Assembly: GCA_003223645.1 (NCBI GenBank) | Contig: QHVT01000004.1 | Location: forward strand, 123,334-187,333 | Direction: 5' to 3' | DNA from: Acidobacteriota bacterium | GTDB lineage: Bacteria; Acidobacteriota; Thermoanaerobaculia; Gp7-AA8 | Length of the DNA: 64,000 nt | Shown here: in pieces, positions 26,268 through 35,532 of the stretch | Position numbering within the stretch: the stretch's first letter is position 1 | Layout: each line of letters opens with the position of its first letter | Notes under the pieces: generated by a model | Told to the model about the DNA's origin: nothing | The model's database searches: none | Seen by the model: only the letters and a program-made list of their open reading frames with translations | Translations under genes and position numbers: made by a program

Positions 26268-26642
26268 GGGAAATTTCGGGAAAATCATCAGCCGCCTCGA
26301 GGACGAAGGCTTCCGCGTCCTCGGCCTGAAAAAAGTCAGCCTCTCGCGCACGCAGGCCGAGGGTTTCTACGCGGTGCATCGCGAGCGTCCGTTCTTTCCC
26401 GGACTCGTCGACTACATGACTTCGGGACCCGTCTACGCCGCCGCGCTCGAGCGCAGCGAGGCCGTGCCGCACCTGCGCAAAGTGATGGGCGCGACCGATC
26501 CCGCGAAAGCCGACGCCGGAACAATTCGCAAAGACTTCGGCGAGTCGATCGAGCAGAACGCCATCCACGGATCGGACTCGGATGAGAACGCGAAGATCGA
26601 GATCAGCTTCTTCTTCGCGGAGAGCGAGCTGCTGTAGGCCCC

Positions 26643-26706
26643 GGTGTGGGACAGGCTTTCCAGCCGGTCCTCCGGGGGGCGCAGGCTGGAAAGCCTGCGC
26701 TACACC
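26643..26706. repeat. Palindromic element, family 3 (GGTGTGGGACAGGC)
   Basis: A 64-bp inverted repeat with GGTGTGGGACAGGCTTTCC and GGCTGGAAAGCCTGCGCT arms ending TACACC. It fills the convergent gap between ndk and rlpA. Confidence 0.93.
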
Positions 26707-26710
26707 AAAG

Positions 26711-27613
26711 TCATTCGGCGACGATGATCGCCGAGATTCCGTTCGCCTCGAGCGCGGTCCGCGTTTGCATCGCGAGATCGCGCGTGGCGAACGGGCCGAT
26801 GCGGACGCGATAGAGATCCTGTCGATCGATCCACGCGCGCTGTCCGATCGTCGTCAACCTCTCCTGCAGCAGCTTCGCGTTCGCCTCGACCGAGAATGCG
26901 CCGACCTGCACGATGAACTGCCTTTCATGTGGGGCGGCGACGGCTTCGGGCGCCGGAACGCGATCGATCGCGGCCGCGGTTGGTGTTGCTCCACCGCTGA
27001 TCGGCACGTCCGTGATCGTCGTCCCATTCGGCGCCACCTGCTTGCGCGTGATCACGCCGCCGTGCTGTTCTTCGACCGTGATCTTGTCGACGACGACCGG
27101 CTCGGGCGGCGCGCTTTTCGCCGGCAGCGGGAAGTCGACTTTCGGCGGCTCGCTGGACGCCACCGCGCTCACGGTTTTCGGCGCCTCGCCGATCGTCACT
27201 TCCATCGGCGCCGGCGGCTCGCGCTCGCCGCTGCCGAGGTGCACGATCTTGATGTCGACTTCCCCGATGCCCGGCTCGATGAGGCCGATCTGCTGCGCGG
27301 CCGCGTACGACAGATCGATCACGCGGCTGCCGATGTACGGCCCGCGATCGTTCACGCGCACGCGCACGGTCCTCGTGGTCTTCGGATTCGTGATGTCGAG
27401 CACCGTGCCGAACGGCAGCGTGCGATGCGCGGCGGTGAGCAGCAGCGGATCGAAAATCTCGCCGTTCGCGGTCGTGCGTCCCGCGAATTCCTCTCCGTAC
27501 CAGCTCGCGATCCCGTGCAGATTTTCGGCGGGCTGCGGCGCCAGCGGCGCGCTCGTCGCGCAGCCGTAGACGATGATGGCGAGCGCCGCGAGCGCGATGA
27601 CGCGCGGCTTCAT
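26711..27613 (-). CDS. rlpA: RlpA-like septal ring lipoprotein with SPOR domain
   Basis: A 300-residue lipoprotein (IIVYGC lipobox, Cys18). The double-psi beta-barrel (about residues 33-125) has GIASWYGEEFAGRTTANGE, LPFGTVLDITN and the catalytic-type NDRGPYIGSRVIDLSYAA. After a Pro-rich linker of about 100 residues comes a C-terminal SPOR domain (FIVQVGAFSVEANAKLL), which binds denuded septal peptidoglycan. RlpA enzymes cleave glycan strands at the division site. It overlaps purB by 4 nt and faces ftsB, so several cell-division genes cluster here. Confidence 0.93.
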   Translation of the reverse strand: MKPRVIALAALAIIVYGCATSAPLAPQPAENLHGIASWYGEEFAGRTTANGEIFDPLLLTAAHRTLPFGTVLDITNPKTTRTVRVRVNDRGPYIGSRVIDLSYAAAQQIGLIEPGIGEVDIKIVHLGSGEREPPAPMEVTIGEAPKTVSAVASSEPPKVDFPLPAKSAPPEPVVVDKITVEEQHGGVITRKQVAPNGTTITDVPISGGATPTAAAIDRVPAPEAVAAPHERQFIVQVGAFSVEANAKLLQERLTTIGQRAWIDRQDLYRVRIGPFATRDLAMQTRTALEANGISAIIVAE

Positions 27614-29037
27614 ACGCGCAGCTCCTCGGTCGCCTGCACCTGCACTTCCGCGATCAGCGGATCGATCTCTTCCGCGAGGAAGCGCTCCGTCTGCTGCTTC
27701 GACAGCCCGACGTAATCCTCCGCGCGCGCGATCGCTTCGATCGACGCGCGGTCGATGCTGAACAGCGGATCGGCGGCGATGCGGTCGAAGAGATCGTTCT
27801 CGCGCGCGCCCGACTTCATCGCGTCGGCCGCGGCCTGCGAATGGATGCGCACGCGCTCGTGCAGCACCTGGCGGTCGCCGCCGCGCCGCGTGCCCTCCAT
27901 CATCAGGTTCTCGGTCATCAGGAACGGCAGCTCGCGCCGCACGTTCGTCGCGATCACTTCTTCGTGCACGACGATGCCGCCGAGGATGTTGTCGTAGATC
28001 AACGCGATCGCGTCGGCGGCGAGGAACGCCTCGGGGATCGCGATGCGGCGATTCGCGGAGTCGTCGAGCGTCCGCTCGAACCACTGCGTCGCCGCCGTGA
28101 ATGCGGGATTCAGCGCGTTGACGATGAGGTGCCGCGCGATCGCGTCGATCCGTTCCGCACGCATCGGGTTGCGCTTGTACGCCATCGCCGACGAGCCGAC
28201 CTGCTCTTCTTCGAACGGCTCTTCGATCTCGCGGAGATGCTGCAGCAGGCGCATGTCGTACGCGAACTTCGACGCCGACTGCGCGAAACCGGACAGCACG
28301 TTGACGACCTGCGAGTCGACTTTGCGCGAGTACGTCTGCCCGGACACGGGATAGCTGCGCCGCATCCCGAGCTTCTCCGCGACGAGCTGTTCGAGGCGAT
28401 GCACTTTCGATTCGTCGCCGTCGAACAAACTCAGGAACGACGCCTGCGTGCCGGTCGCGCCCTTCACGCCGAGGAGGGCGAGCTGCGAGGAGCGGAACTC
28501 GAGATCGCGAAAGTCGAGCAGAAGATCGTGCAACCAGAGGGCTGCGCGTTTCCCGACCGTCGTCAGCTGCGCCGGCTGGAAGTGCGTGAACGCCAGCGCG
28601 GGCGTCGCGCGCCACTTCCACGCGAAGTCGCGCAGCTTGGCCATCACGTTGAGGATGCGGCGTCGAAGGACCGCGAGCCCTTCGCGCATTTGCAGGATGT
28701 CGGTGTTGTCCGTGACGAACGCGGACGTCGCGCCGAGGTGGATGATCCCCTTCGCCGACGGCGCCTGCAGCCCGAACGCGTAAATGTGCGACATCACGTC
28801 ATGCCGGATCTCACGCTCGCGCCGCTCCGCGTCGTCGTAATTGATGTCGTCGGCGTGCGCCTTCAGCTCCGCGATCTGCTGGTCCGTGATGTTGAGGCCC
28901 AGCTCCCGCTCCGCCTCGGCCAGCGCAATCCAGAGCTTCCGCCACGTTTTGAATTTGAAGTCGGGGGAGAAGAGGTAGGACATCTCCCGCGACGCGTAAC
29001 GCTCGGTCAGCGGGTTCGACGCGGAATCGCGCTTCAC
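27610..29037 (-). CDS. purB: Adenylosuccinate lyase
   Basis: Cleaves SAICAR and adenylosuccinate, releasing fumarate, in purine synthesis. The 475-residue protein has NPLTERYASREMSYLFSP at the N-terminus, TSAFVTDNTDIL, the GAPDH-unrelated His loop around LAFTHFQPAQLTTVGKR, and the superfamily signature SSAMAYKRNPMRAERI. Length and arrangement match the PurB class lacking the extra C-terminal domain. The GTG at 29037 is chosen: a perfect TATAAT lies 6 nt upstream and there is no Shine-Dalgarno, so the message is probably leaderless. Confidence 0.96.
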   Translation of the reverse strand: MKRDSASNPLTERYASREMSYLFSPDFKFKTWRKLWIALAEAERELGLNITDQQIAELKAHADDINYDDAERREREIRHDVMSHIYAFGLQAPSAKGIIHLGATSAFVTDNTDILQMREGLAVLRRRILNVMAKLRDFAWKWRATPALAFTHFQPAQLTTVGKRAALWLHDLLLDFRDLEFRSSQLALLGVKGATGTQASFLSLFDGDESKVHRLEQLVAEKLGMRRSYPVSGQTYSRKVDSQVVNVLSGFAQSASKFAYDMRLLQHLREIEEPFEEEQVGSSAMAYKRNPMRAERIDAIARHLIVNALNPAFTAATQWFERTLDDSANRRIAIPEAFLAADAIALIYDNILGGIVVHEEVIATNVRRELPFLMTENLMMEGTRRGGDRQVLHERVRIHSQAAADAMKSGARENDLFDRIAADPLFSIDRASIEAIARAEDYVGLSKQQTERFLAEEIDPLIAEVQVQATEELRV

Positions 29038-29043
29038 GGACGA

Positions 29044-29049
29044 ATTATA
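29044..29049 (-). promoter_or_regulatory. -10 element of leaderless purB
   Basis: A perfect TATAAT on the minus strand, 6 nt before the GTG start. Transcription would start at or next to the G of GTG. No recognisable -35 at 16-18 nt. Confidence 0.55.
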
Positions 29050-29054
29050 TTCGC

Positions 29055-29060
29055 TAAACT
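29055..29060 (+). promoter_or_regulatory. Possible -10 element of ftsB
   Basis: TAAACT lies 8 nt before the ATG at 29069 and no Shine-Dalgarno is present. The two divergent promoters share the 31-bp gap. An alternative is TATATT at 29047-29052. Confidence 0.35.
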
Positions 29061-29068
29061 AGTTCCAC

Positions 29069-29392
29069 ATGCTCCCGTCCGTCTCCACGCACGATTCGCG
29101 TCGCGCCACGCAGGTGACGCTCAAGGCGGTCGCGCTGTTGTCGGGGGCGCTGACGCTGGTCTTCTTCATCTCGTTCGTCTTCAGCGACCGCGGCCTGCCG
29201 GAACTGCAGCACGCGCGTTCCCGCGCGGCGACGCTGCGCGCCAACATCGCGAAGCTCGATGCCGACAACGCACGCCTCCGCGCGGAGATCGAGAGCGTGA
29301 AGAAGTCGTCCTACGCGATCGAGCGCATCGCCCGCGAAGACCTCGGCATGTCGAAGAAGGGCGAGACGGTCTACATGCTGCCGAAGAAGTGA
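29069..29392 (+). CDS. ftsB: FtsB/DivIC-like septum formation protein
   Basis: A 107-residue bitopic protein: a short cytoplasmic tail, one TM helix (VALLSGALTLVFFISFVF, about residues 25-42), then a coiled coil (LRANIAKLDADNARLRAEIESVK) and the short terminal motif YAIERIAREDLGMSKKGETVY typical of FtsB/DivIC. It acts in the FtsQLB divisome complex. Divergent from purB-rlpA, convergent and nearly touching the M28 peptidase gene. Confidence 0.87.
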   Translation: MLPSVSTHDSRRATQVTLKAVALLSGALTLVFFISFVFSDRGLPELQHARSRAATLRANIAKLDADNARLRAEIESVKKSSYAIERIAREDLGMSKKGETVYMLPKK

Positions 29393-29393
29393 C

Positions 29394-31586
29394 TCAACGG
29401 CTTCCGCCGTCCTCCAGCATCTTCGCGTACCGCTCCAGCACCCCCGCCAAAATGACGATCTGGTCGTTGGCGTCTTTCCACTTGCGCTGTTCGATCGCTT
29501 CGCGAACTCCCGGCAAGGTCTTGACGCCGTAGCCGGTGTAGTAGCCGGGCGCGTAGACGTGGTGCCGGTACCAAGGGCGCATCGGAAGTCCCTGATCGCG
29601 CGTCAGGGCGTGTTCGAGATGCATGAGGATGCGGTCGTCGTGTGACGGCGCGGCATCGAATGTGCGCGCCGCCGTCTTCAATCGCGCGACGGCGTTTTGC
29701 AGCGGCGAAAGATCGAGATACGGCACGGGCTCCGCCGCCTTCGGTGCGACGAACGGCTTCGTCGGATCGGCGGCGATCTCCATCGTGTGCTCGCGAAGCT
29801 CGCGGTTCTGCTCCTCGGTCTCCTCGCGCATGTCTTTCGCGAGGTTCTCGACCTCGGTTTCGTAGCGCGCGACGGTGTCGGCGAAGGTCGTCACTTCGAG
29901 CGGAAGGAAGTCCGCGTTCAACAGTCGCAGGCTCATTCGTCCCGTCGTCTCGGCCTGCGCGATCTCGTAGTCGAACTTCGGATCGCCGAAGCGGATGAAG
30001 TGATCGAACGAGTCGTAGGCGGAGTGATAGACGCCGTACTCCCCTTCGCCGCCGTAGCCGACGTTGAGCGATGCGATGCCGGCGTGTTGGAGGAACGGCG
30101 TGTAGTCCGATCCTGATCCGAGGGCGTCCAGGCGCATCAGCTTGCGATCGCGAAACTCTTTTTGTTTTTCGGGCGACGTCAGCTCGGTAATGGCCAGCGC
30201 GTTGAGTCGCTCGAGCACGGAGACGTTGCGCTGCGGATCTTCGACGTCCCGCGCCACTTCGGTCACGAGCCGCTCGAGCGTGTGCGATCCGGCGACGTCG
30301 AGGAAGCCGCGCGAAGTCGAGTCGGAGTTGATGTAGACCGCGGCGTGCTCCTGCAACTCCGCGAGATGCGTTTCGACCCATTCCGTCGACCCGAGGAGTC
30401 CGGGCTCTTCGGCGTCCCAGGCGCAGTAAATCATCGTGCGGCGCGGACGCCATCCGCTCTTCGCGAGCTCCGCGACGCCGCGAGCTTCTTCGAGCATCGC
30501 CACCTGTCCGCTCAGCGGATCGCGCGCGCCGTGGACCCAGCCGTCGTGATGATTGCCGCGCACGATCCATTGATCGGCGAGGTCGGTGCCTTTCAGCCGC
30601 GCGATCACGTCGTATGCGGGCACGAGGTTCCAGTTGAACTCGAGCTTCAGATGCACGCGCGCGGGACCGGCGCCGAGGTGATAGGTGATGGGTAGAGCGC
30701 CACGCCAGTCCGGAGGTGCGACCGGGCCGGACATCGCGCGAAGCAGCGGCAATGCATCCGCGTACGCGATCGGCAACACGGGGATCTTCGTGATCGTCGC
30801 CGCTTCGCTGCGATTCAATCGCTTCGCGTCGGCGGTCGCACCGACGCCGGGCGTCAGCGGATCGCCCGGGTACGTCGGCATGTCGGCGACCGAGCCGCGC
30901 TGCGCGCTGTAGTCGCTGCGATACGCGCCTTTCGGATACGCGTCGCCCTGGAAATATCCGTCGTCGCGCGGATCGGAGTAGATGAGACATCCGATCGCGC
31001 CATGCTCCGCGGCGACTTTCGGCTTGATGCCGCGCCACGATCCGCCGTAGCGCGCGATCACGATCTTGCCGCGCACGTCGATGCCGTTGCGCTCCAGCAC
31101 CTCGTAGTCCTTCGGCACGCCGTAGTTCACGTAGACGAGATCGCCGGTGACGTCGCCGTCGACGGAGTAGGCGTTGAACGGCGGCAGGATCTCGCTGACC
31201 TGATTCGAAGTCGCGTCTTCCGGCAGCGGCGGCTCCATCAACTTCGCGGTGAAGCGCGTCGGCGCCACCAATTCGACGACGCGCGTCTTCGGCGTCGGGA
31301 AGAGCACGTCGAAGCGCTCGATCGCCGTGTCATAGCCCCACGAGCGGAAGAGCGACGCGATGAACTCCGCGTTTTCTTTTCCGTACGGCGAGCCGACGTG
31401 ATGCGGCCTCGCGGAGAGACGCTTGAGCCACGCGCGCATCTCGTCGCGATTGAGCGCGGCGTCGAAGCGCGCTTCGAGCGCATGTTCTTTCGCGGGATCG
31501 CTGAAGCCGAGAATCGGCTTCGGTGCGGGCGTGTCGGCGGCAAGCGCGGTCGTGAGAGTGAGGGCGACGATCAGCGTGCGGCGCAT
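29394..31586 (-). CDS. Secreted M28 metallopeptidase (glutamate carboxypeptidase II-like)
   Basis: 730 residues with a Sec signal peptide (MRRTLIVALTLTTALAA). The arrangement matches PSMA/GCPII-like proteins. A protease-associated domain spans about 130-260 (VRGKIVIARYGGSWRGIK, GCLIYSDPRDDG). The M28 domain has zinc ligands in RGNHHDGWVHGARDPLSG (His, Asp), AWDAEEPGLLGSTEW (Glu pair) and YINSDS. A C-terminal helical dimerisation domain covers about 600-720. It probably trims peptides outside the cytoplasm. The stop is 1 nt from the convergent ftsB stop. Confidence 0.93.
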   Translation of the reverse strand: MRRTLIVALTLTTALAADTPAPKPILGFSDPAKEHALEARFDAALNRDEMRAWLKRLSARPHHVGSPYGKENAEFIASLFRSWGYDTAIERFDVLFPTPKTRVVELVAPTRFTAKLMEPPLPEDATSNQVSEILPPFNAYSVDGDVTGDLVYVNYGVPKDYEVLERNGIDVRGKIVIARYGGSWRGIKPKVAAEHGAIGCLIYSDPRDDGYFQGDAYPKGAYRSDYSAQRGSVADMPTYPGDPLTPGVGATADAKRLNRSEAATITKIPVLPIAYADALPLLRAMSGPVAPPDWRGALPITYHLGAGPARVHLKLEFNWNLVPAYDVIARLKGTDLADQWIVRGNHHDGWVHGARDPLSGQVAMLEEARGVAELAKSGWRPRRTMIYCAWDAEEPGLLGSTEWVETHLAELQEHAAVYINSDSTSRGFLDVAGSHTLERLVTEVARDVEDPQRNVSVLERLNALAITELTSPEKQKEFRDRKLMRLDALGSGSDYTPFLQHAGIASLNVGYGGEGEYGVYHSAYDSFDHFIRFGDPKFDYEIAQAETTGRMSLRLLNADFLPLEVTTFADTVARYETEVENLAKDMREETEEQNRELREHTMEIAADPTKPFVAPKAAEPVPYLDLSPLQNAVARLKTAARTFDAAPSHDDRILMHLEHALTRDQGLPMRPWYRHHVYAPGYYTGYGVKTLPGVREAIEQRKWKDANDQIVILAGVLERYAKMLEDGGSR

Positions 31587-31597
31587 GGGCGCGGATT

Positions 31598-31957
31598 TTA
31601 CGCGTCCGGAGGCGGCCAGCGAGCGCGAATCTTTTCGGGCGTCACGATGACGATTCCCCCGGCGGCCAGATTTGCCTCATGTTCACGAATAGCACGGAAA
31701 CACGCGGCGGCATGTTCTTCAGCGCGTACTTGATACAAGACGATGATGCCGGCACTCTCCAGTCGGAGCCGAACCGCCAACTCTCCAAAGCCGCGATCAG
31801 CGGTCACGAGTACACGTTGGGCGGCAACTGCAGCTGCAAGAATCGCGCGGTCGCCGGGGTCGGATGGCCACGACCGAACGCTGTCGACATCGTACCCGGC
31901 GGCCGCGAGCTCATTCGCAACTGTCGACGACAGACAGCTATCGATTAGGAACTTCAC
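31598..31957 (-). CDS. DUF5615 PIN-like protein (probable toxin of a DUF433 pair)
   Basis: A 119-residue PIN-like protein. It begins MKFLIDSCLS and has AAGYDVDSVRSWPSDPGDRAI and LVTADRGFGELAV; the acidic residues match the DUF5615 nuclease-like fold. It overlaps the upstream DUF433 gene by 20 bp, the standard arrangement of these putative toxin-antitoxin pairs. Nuclease activity is inferred from the fold only. Confidence 0.85.
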   Translation of the reverse strand: MKFLIDSCLSSTVANELAAAGYDVDSVRSWPSDPGDRAILAAAVAAQRVLVTADRGFGELAVRLRLESAGIIVLYQVRAEEHAAACFRAIREHEANLAAGGIVIVTPEKIRARWPPPDA

Positions 31958-32198
31958 TCGTTACCAACAACGGTGCGAAATGTTCGTTGCCCACTACGCG
32001 AGCCGCATACAACAAGCACGCTTGAATGTCTTCACGCTCCAACCAGTCGAAATGCTCGATCAGCTCGTCCATGGTGGAACCTGCAGCCATCATCGATAGT
32101 ACGTGCTCCACCGCCAGCCTCCGCCCACGGATGATCGCTTTGCCGCCGAAAATCTCCGGGTTGTATGTAATCCGCTCCAGTAGTTGCCACTCGCCCAT
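31938..32198 (-). CDS. DUF433 protein (probable antitoxin)
   Basis: An 86-residue winged-helix-like protein: ITYNPEIFGGKAIIRGRRLAVEHVL, then MAAGSTMDELIEHFDWLEREDIQACLLYA. The DUF433 pattern is ....P...GG.P.I.G.R..V..... . It is translated just before the DUF5615 gene, which overlaps its 3' end by 20 bp. It probably binds the partner and its own promoter. Confidence 0.87.
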   Translation of the reverse strand: MGEWQLLERITYNPEIFGGKAIIRGRRLAVEHVLSMMAAGSTMDELIEHFDWLEREDIQACLLYAARVVGNEHFAPLLVTSEVPNR

Positions 32199-32218
32199 GT
32201 AGCAATTCTACGCCCCGC

Positions 32219-32224
32219 TATACT
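32219..32224 (+). promoter_or_regulatory. Possible -10 element of asnB
   Basis: TATACT ends 11 nt before the ATG at 32236. The intervening CG-alternating stretch has no Shine-Dalgarno, so a near-leaderless transcript is likely. Confidence 0.4.
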
Positions 32225-32235
32225 CGCGCGCGCCA

Positions 32236-34047
32236 ATGTGCGGGATCAACGCAATCTTCGCGTATCGCGCCGACGCGCAGTGCGTCGACGCGGACGAGTT
32301 GATCGCGTCGCGCGAATGCATGCGCTCGCGCGGGCCGGATGCGGCGGATCAGTGGGGCTCGGACGATCGCCGCGTGGGACTCGGACATCGACGACTCGCG
32401 ATCATCGATCTCTCGGAGGGCGGCCGGCAGCCGATGCGGCGCGGCGCGTTGACGATCATCTTCAATGGCGAGATCTACAACTATCGCGAGTTGCGCGCGG
32501 GGCTCGAAGCGCGCGGCGTCACGTTCACGTCGCACTCCGACACCGAGGTGATGCTGCGCCTGTTCGAAGAACAAGGCACGGCGATGGTGAGCGAGCTGCG
32601 CGGGATGTTTGCGATTGCGTTGTGGGACGACGCGAAGAAGCGGCTCTTCCTCGCGCGCGATCCGTACGGCATCAAGCCGCTGTATTACGCGGATGAAGGC
32701 GGAACGGTGCGCGTCGCTTCGCAGGTGAAGGCGCTTATCGCGGGCGGAAAGGTGTCGAAGCAATTCGATCCCGCGGCGGCGGCTGGATTTTTTCTGCGTG
32801 GCACGGTGCCGGAGCCGTTCACGATGTATCGCGCGATTCGCGCGCTGCCGGCGGGCTCGTACTGTTTCGTCGATGCGAACGGCGTCGGCGAGCCGCAGTC
32901 GTACTTCTCGATCGCCGCGACGTGGCGCGATGCGGTCGAGCATGCGCGCGATGTGAGCGAAGACGAACGTCTCGCCGCGGTGCACGATGCGCTGCTCGAA
33001 TCCGTGCGCTATCACATGGTCGCGGACGTTCCGGTCGGTGCGTTTTTGTCGGCGGGCATCGACTCGACTGCCGTCGTCGCGCTCGCGCGAGAAACGGGCG
33101 CGACCGATCTGCAGACGATGACGCTGCGCTTCGAGGAGTATCGCGGACGCGTCAACGACGAGGCGCCGCTCGCCGCGCTGGTTGCGCGGCAGTACGGAGT
33201 GCCGCACACGATCCGCGATCTCGCGCTTGCCGATTTCAAAGCGGAGCTGCCGCGCATTTTCGCGGCGATGGATCAGCCGTCCGTCGATGGGCTCAACAGC
33301 TATTTCATCAGCAAGGCGGCGGCGGAAGTGGGATTGAAGGTCGCATTGTCCGGCGCGGGAGGCGACGAGTTGTTCGGCGGATACACATCGTTCCGCGACA
33401 TCCCGCGATGGATACCCGTGACGTCGCGACTCGCGCGCGTGCCCGGTTTGTCGAACGGAGTCGCGCGGCTCAACGCATCGCTGGCGAAGATGAGCCGTCA
33501 CGTCAGTCCGAAGATGGGCGAGATTCTTCGTCATGGATCGTCCTATGCCGGCGCGTATCTCGTGAAGCGCGGCCGCTTCCTCTCCTCCGAATTGCCCGAC
33601 GTCCTCGGCAATGACATCGCCGAGGAAGGACTGCGGCGCCTGAACATCCTCGGTCTCATCGAGCGCGCGGTCACGCCCGATCCCGGACATCCGTTCGCGC
33701 GCGTCGCCGCGCTCGAGTCGTCGCTCTACCTGCGCAATCAACTGCTGCGCGACATGGATTGGGCGAGCATGGCGCATTCGCTCGAAGTGCGCGTGCCGCT
33801 CGTCGACGCGTTTCTGCTGCGCAAGCTCGCGCCCGTGCTCGTCACGCGCAAAGAGCGCGGCAAACAAATTCTCGCCAACACGCCGCGTCCGCCGCTGCCC
33901 GAAGACGTGCGCAGGCGGAGGAAGACCGGCTTCACGCTGCCGATCAAAGAATGGCTCGGACAGGAAGGGCGCGTCGAGTTCGGCAAGCGCAGCTGGGCGC
34001 GCAAGGTGTACGAGGTGATGTTCTCGAGCGAGAACGGATCGTGGTGA
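32236..34047 (+). CDS. asnB: Glutamine-hydrolysing asparagine synthetase
   Basis: 603 residues. The nucleophile Cys2 follows the initiator Met (MCGINAIFAY), which fixes the start. The glutaminase domain has RGPDAADQWG, GHRRLAIIDLSEGGRQP and FNGEIYNYRELR. The synthetase domain has the PP-loop FLSAGIDSTAVVALA and LSGAGGDELFGGY. Besides asparagine biosynthesis, AsnB-family proteins often amidate precursors in surface polysaccharide loci. The following one-base-overlapping GT39-like gene hints at such a role. Confidence 0.92.
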   Translation: MCGINAIFAYRADAQCVDADELIASRECMRSRGPDAADQWGSDDRRVGLGHRRLAIIDLSEGGRQPMRRGALTIIFNGEIYNYRELRAGLEARGVTFTSHSDTEVMLRLFEEQGTAMVSELRGMFAIALWDDAKKRLFLARDPYGIKPLYYADEGGTVRVASQVKALIAGGKVSKQFDPAAAAGFFLRGTVPEPFTMYRAIRALPAGSYCFVDANGVGEPQSYFSIAATWRDAVEHARDVSEDERLAAVHDALLESVRYHMVADVPVGAFLSAGIDSTAVVALARETGATDLQTMTLRFEEYRGRVNDEAPLAALVARQYGVPHTIRDLALADFKAELPRIFAAMDQPSVDGLNSYFISKAAAEVGLKVALSGAGGDELFGGYTSFRDIPRWIPVTSRLARVPGLSNGVARLNASLAKMSRHVSPKMGEILRHGSSYAGAYLVKRGRFLSSELPDVLGNDIAEEGLRRLNILGLIERAVTPDPGHPFARVAALESSLYLRNQLLRDMDWASMAHSLEVRVPLVDAFLLRKLAPVLVTRKERGKQILANTPRPPLPEDVRRRRKTGFTLPIKEWLGQEGRVEFGKRSWARKVYEVMFSSENGSW

Positions 34048-35513
34048 TGCGCGGGCGCGCCGACCTCGCGGCAATCGCGCTGATCGCCCTTTCGCTGATT
34101 CGCATCGCCGCGACATTTACGATTTACTCGGCGACCGTGGACGAGCCGATGCACGTCTCGGCCGCGCTGCAGCTCTACACACAGCATGACTACACCTATC
34201 AGCCGGTGAATCCACCCTTGCCGCGACTCGTGTTCGGACTGGCGCCATGGATCGGCGGGATGCAGTTCGACCCGAAGAACACGATGGAAGATCAGTTGCT
34301 GCATGTGTTCCATTCGAACCATCGCTACAAGACCAATCTCGTTCTCGCGCGCAGCGGCAATCTGCTGTTTTTTGTCATCGCCGCGATCGCGGTGTGGTGG
34401 TGGGCGCGACGTGAGCTCGGCGCAAACGGCGGCCTCGTCGCCGTGGCGCTGTTCGCGCTGCAGCCAGTCGTCGCCGGCTATGCCGGCCTCGTGACGCACG
34501 ACATCTCAGCCACGGCGGGAGTTGCCGTCTCGCTGCTCGCGTTTGCGCGCTGGCTCGACGTGCCGTCGGCGCGGCACGCGATGGTCTTCGGCGCGGCATT
34601 CGCGTTCGCGGTTCTCTGCAAGTTCAGCGACATCGGATACGTGCCCGCCGCCTGCCTGGCGATGTACTTGGTGCGCGCGTCACGCGATGCGCAAACGCGG
34701 GGTGCGTGGCGGCACATCGCGCCAAGCTTCGGCACGGCGCTGGCGACCTGTGTCGTGTTGATCTGGGCGGGCTACGGATTCAAAACCCACTGGTTTTTTG
34801 CCGGCATCCACGATCTCATCTGGTTCGACCGGATGGATTTCTTCGGCTATGCATTTGGCCACATCAAGCCGCGCGGCTGGTGGTGGTACTTTCCGGCCGC
34901 GGTTGCGCTGAAGTCGACGATTGCCGCGCTCGTTCTCGGCTTGTGCGCATTCTTCGTACGACAGACGCGCGTCGCCGGCGAGGCGCTCGCGGCGGCACTG
35001 GCAATCCTGGCTGTCTCGCTGACCAGCCATCTCGACCTCGGCGTGCGCTACGTACTGCCGCTCTATGCGCCGCTGAGCGTCGCCGGCGCGGCTGCCGCGT
35101 TGGCGATGTTCCAACATCATCGCTTGCGCATTGCCGCTGCTGTTCTCTTGGCGTGGCACGCGGTCGCCTCGATCATCGCGATTCCCGACGCATTTCCGTA
35201 CTTCAACGAATTCGCCGCACGCCGGCCCTGGCTCTATCTCCTCGACAGCAATCTCGATTGGGGGCAGGATATCCTCCGCCTCAAGCGCGCGGTGCGTGCG
35301 AAAAAGATCGACCGGCTCGCCGTCGTTGCCATGGGCGGGCACGACTACGACTCGCTCGGATTTCCTCCGACGTCTCTACTCAGTCGCGACATTCCGACAC
35401 AGGGATGGGCGGCGGTCAGCGAGCACGCCTATCGGTTCGTCGGCTATCAGTGGCTGCACGGCCGCCCATACGAACGCATCGGCAAGTCGATCCGGCTGTA
35501 CTACATTCCGTAG
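34047..35513 (+). CDS. GT39-like membrane glycosyltransferase (paralogue 1)
   Basis: A 488-residue polytopic protein (about ten TM helices). The first loop, YSATVDEPMHVSAALQLY and YQPVNPPLPRLVF, matches the D-E plus N-P-P-L motif of ArnT/PMT-like GT-C enzymes that use polyprenyl-phosphate sugars. The C-terminal periplasmic part has LLDSNLDWGQDILRLKR and ends IGKSIRLYYIP. It starts one base inside the asnB stop (TGATG). A paralogue, about 35% similar by eye in motif regions, lies at 35878-37386, and both end in the same RLYYIP sequence. Confidence 0.82.
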   Translation: MRGRADLAAIALIALSLIRIAATFTIYSATVDEPMHVSAALQLYTQHDYTYQPVNPPLPRLVFGLAPWIGGMQFDPKNTMEDQLLHVFHSNHRYKTNLVLARSGNLLFFVIAAIAVWWWARRELGANGGLVAVALFALQPVVAGYAGLVTHDISATAGVAVSLLAFARWLDVPSARHAMVFGAAFAFAVLCKFSDIGYVPAACLAMYLVRASRDAQTRGAWRHIAPSFGTALATCVVLIWAGYGFKTHWFFAGIHDLIWFDRMDFFGYAFGHIKPRGWWWYFPAAVALKSTIAALVLGLCAFFVRQTRVAGEALAAALAILAVSLTSHLDLGVRYVLPLYAPLSVAGAAAALAMFQHHRLRIAAAVLLAWHAVASIIAIPDAFPYFNEFAARRPWLYLLDSNLDWGQDILRLKRAVRAKKIDRLAVVAMGGHDYDSLGFPPTSLLSRDIPTQGWAAVSEHAYRFVGYQWLHGRPYERIGKSIRLYYIP

Positions 35514-35532
35514 CGGGATGCGCCGGTGGTGA

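Noticed and set aside
26711-28621. A 636-residue version of rlpA extending over purB
   Set aside because: The extra N-terminal part is a shadow of purB; the lipoprotein signal at 27613 marks the true start.
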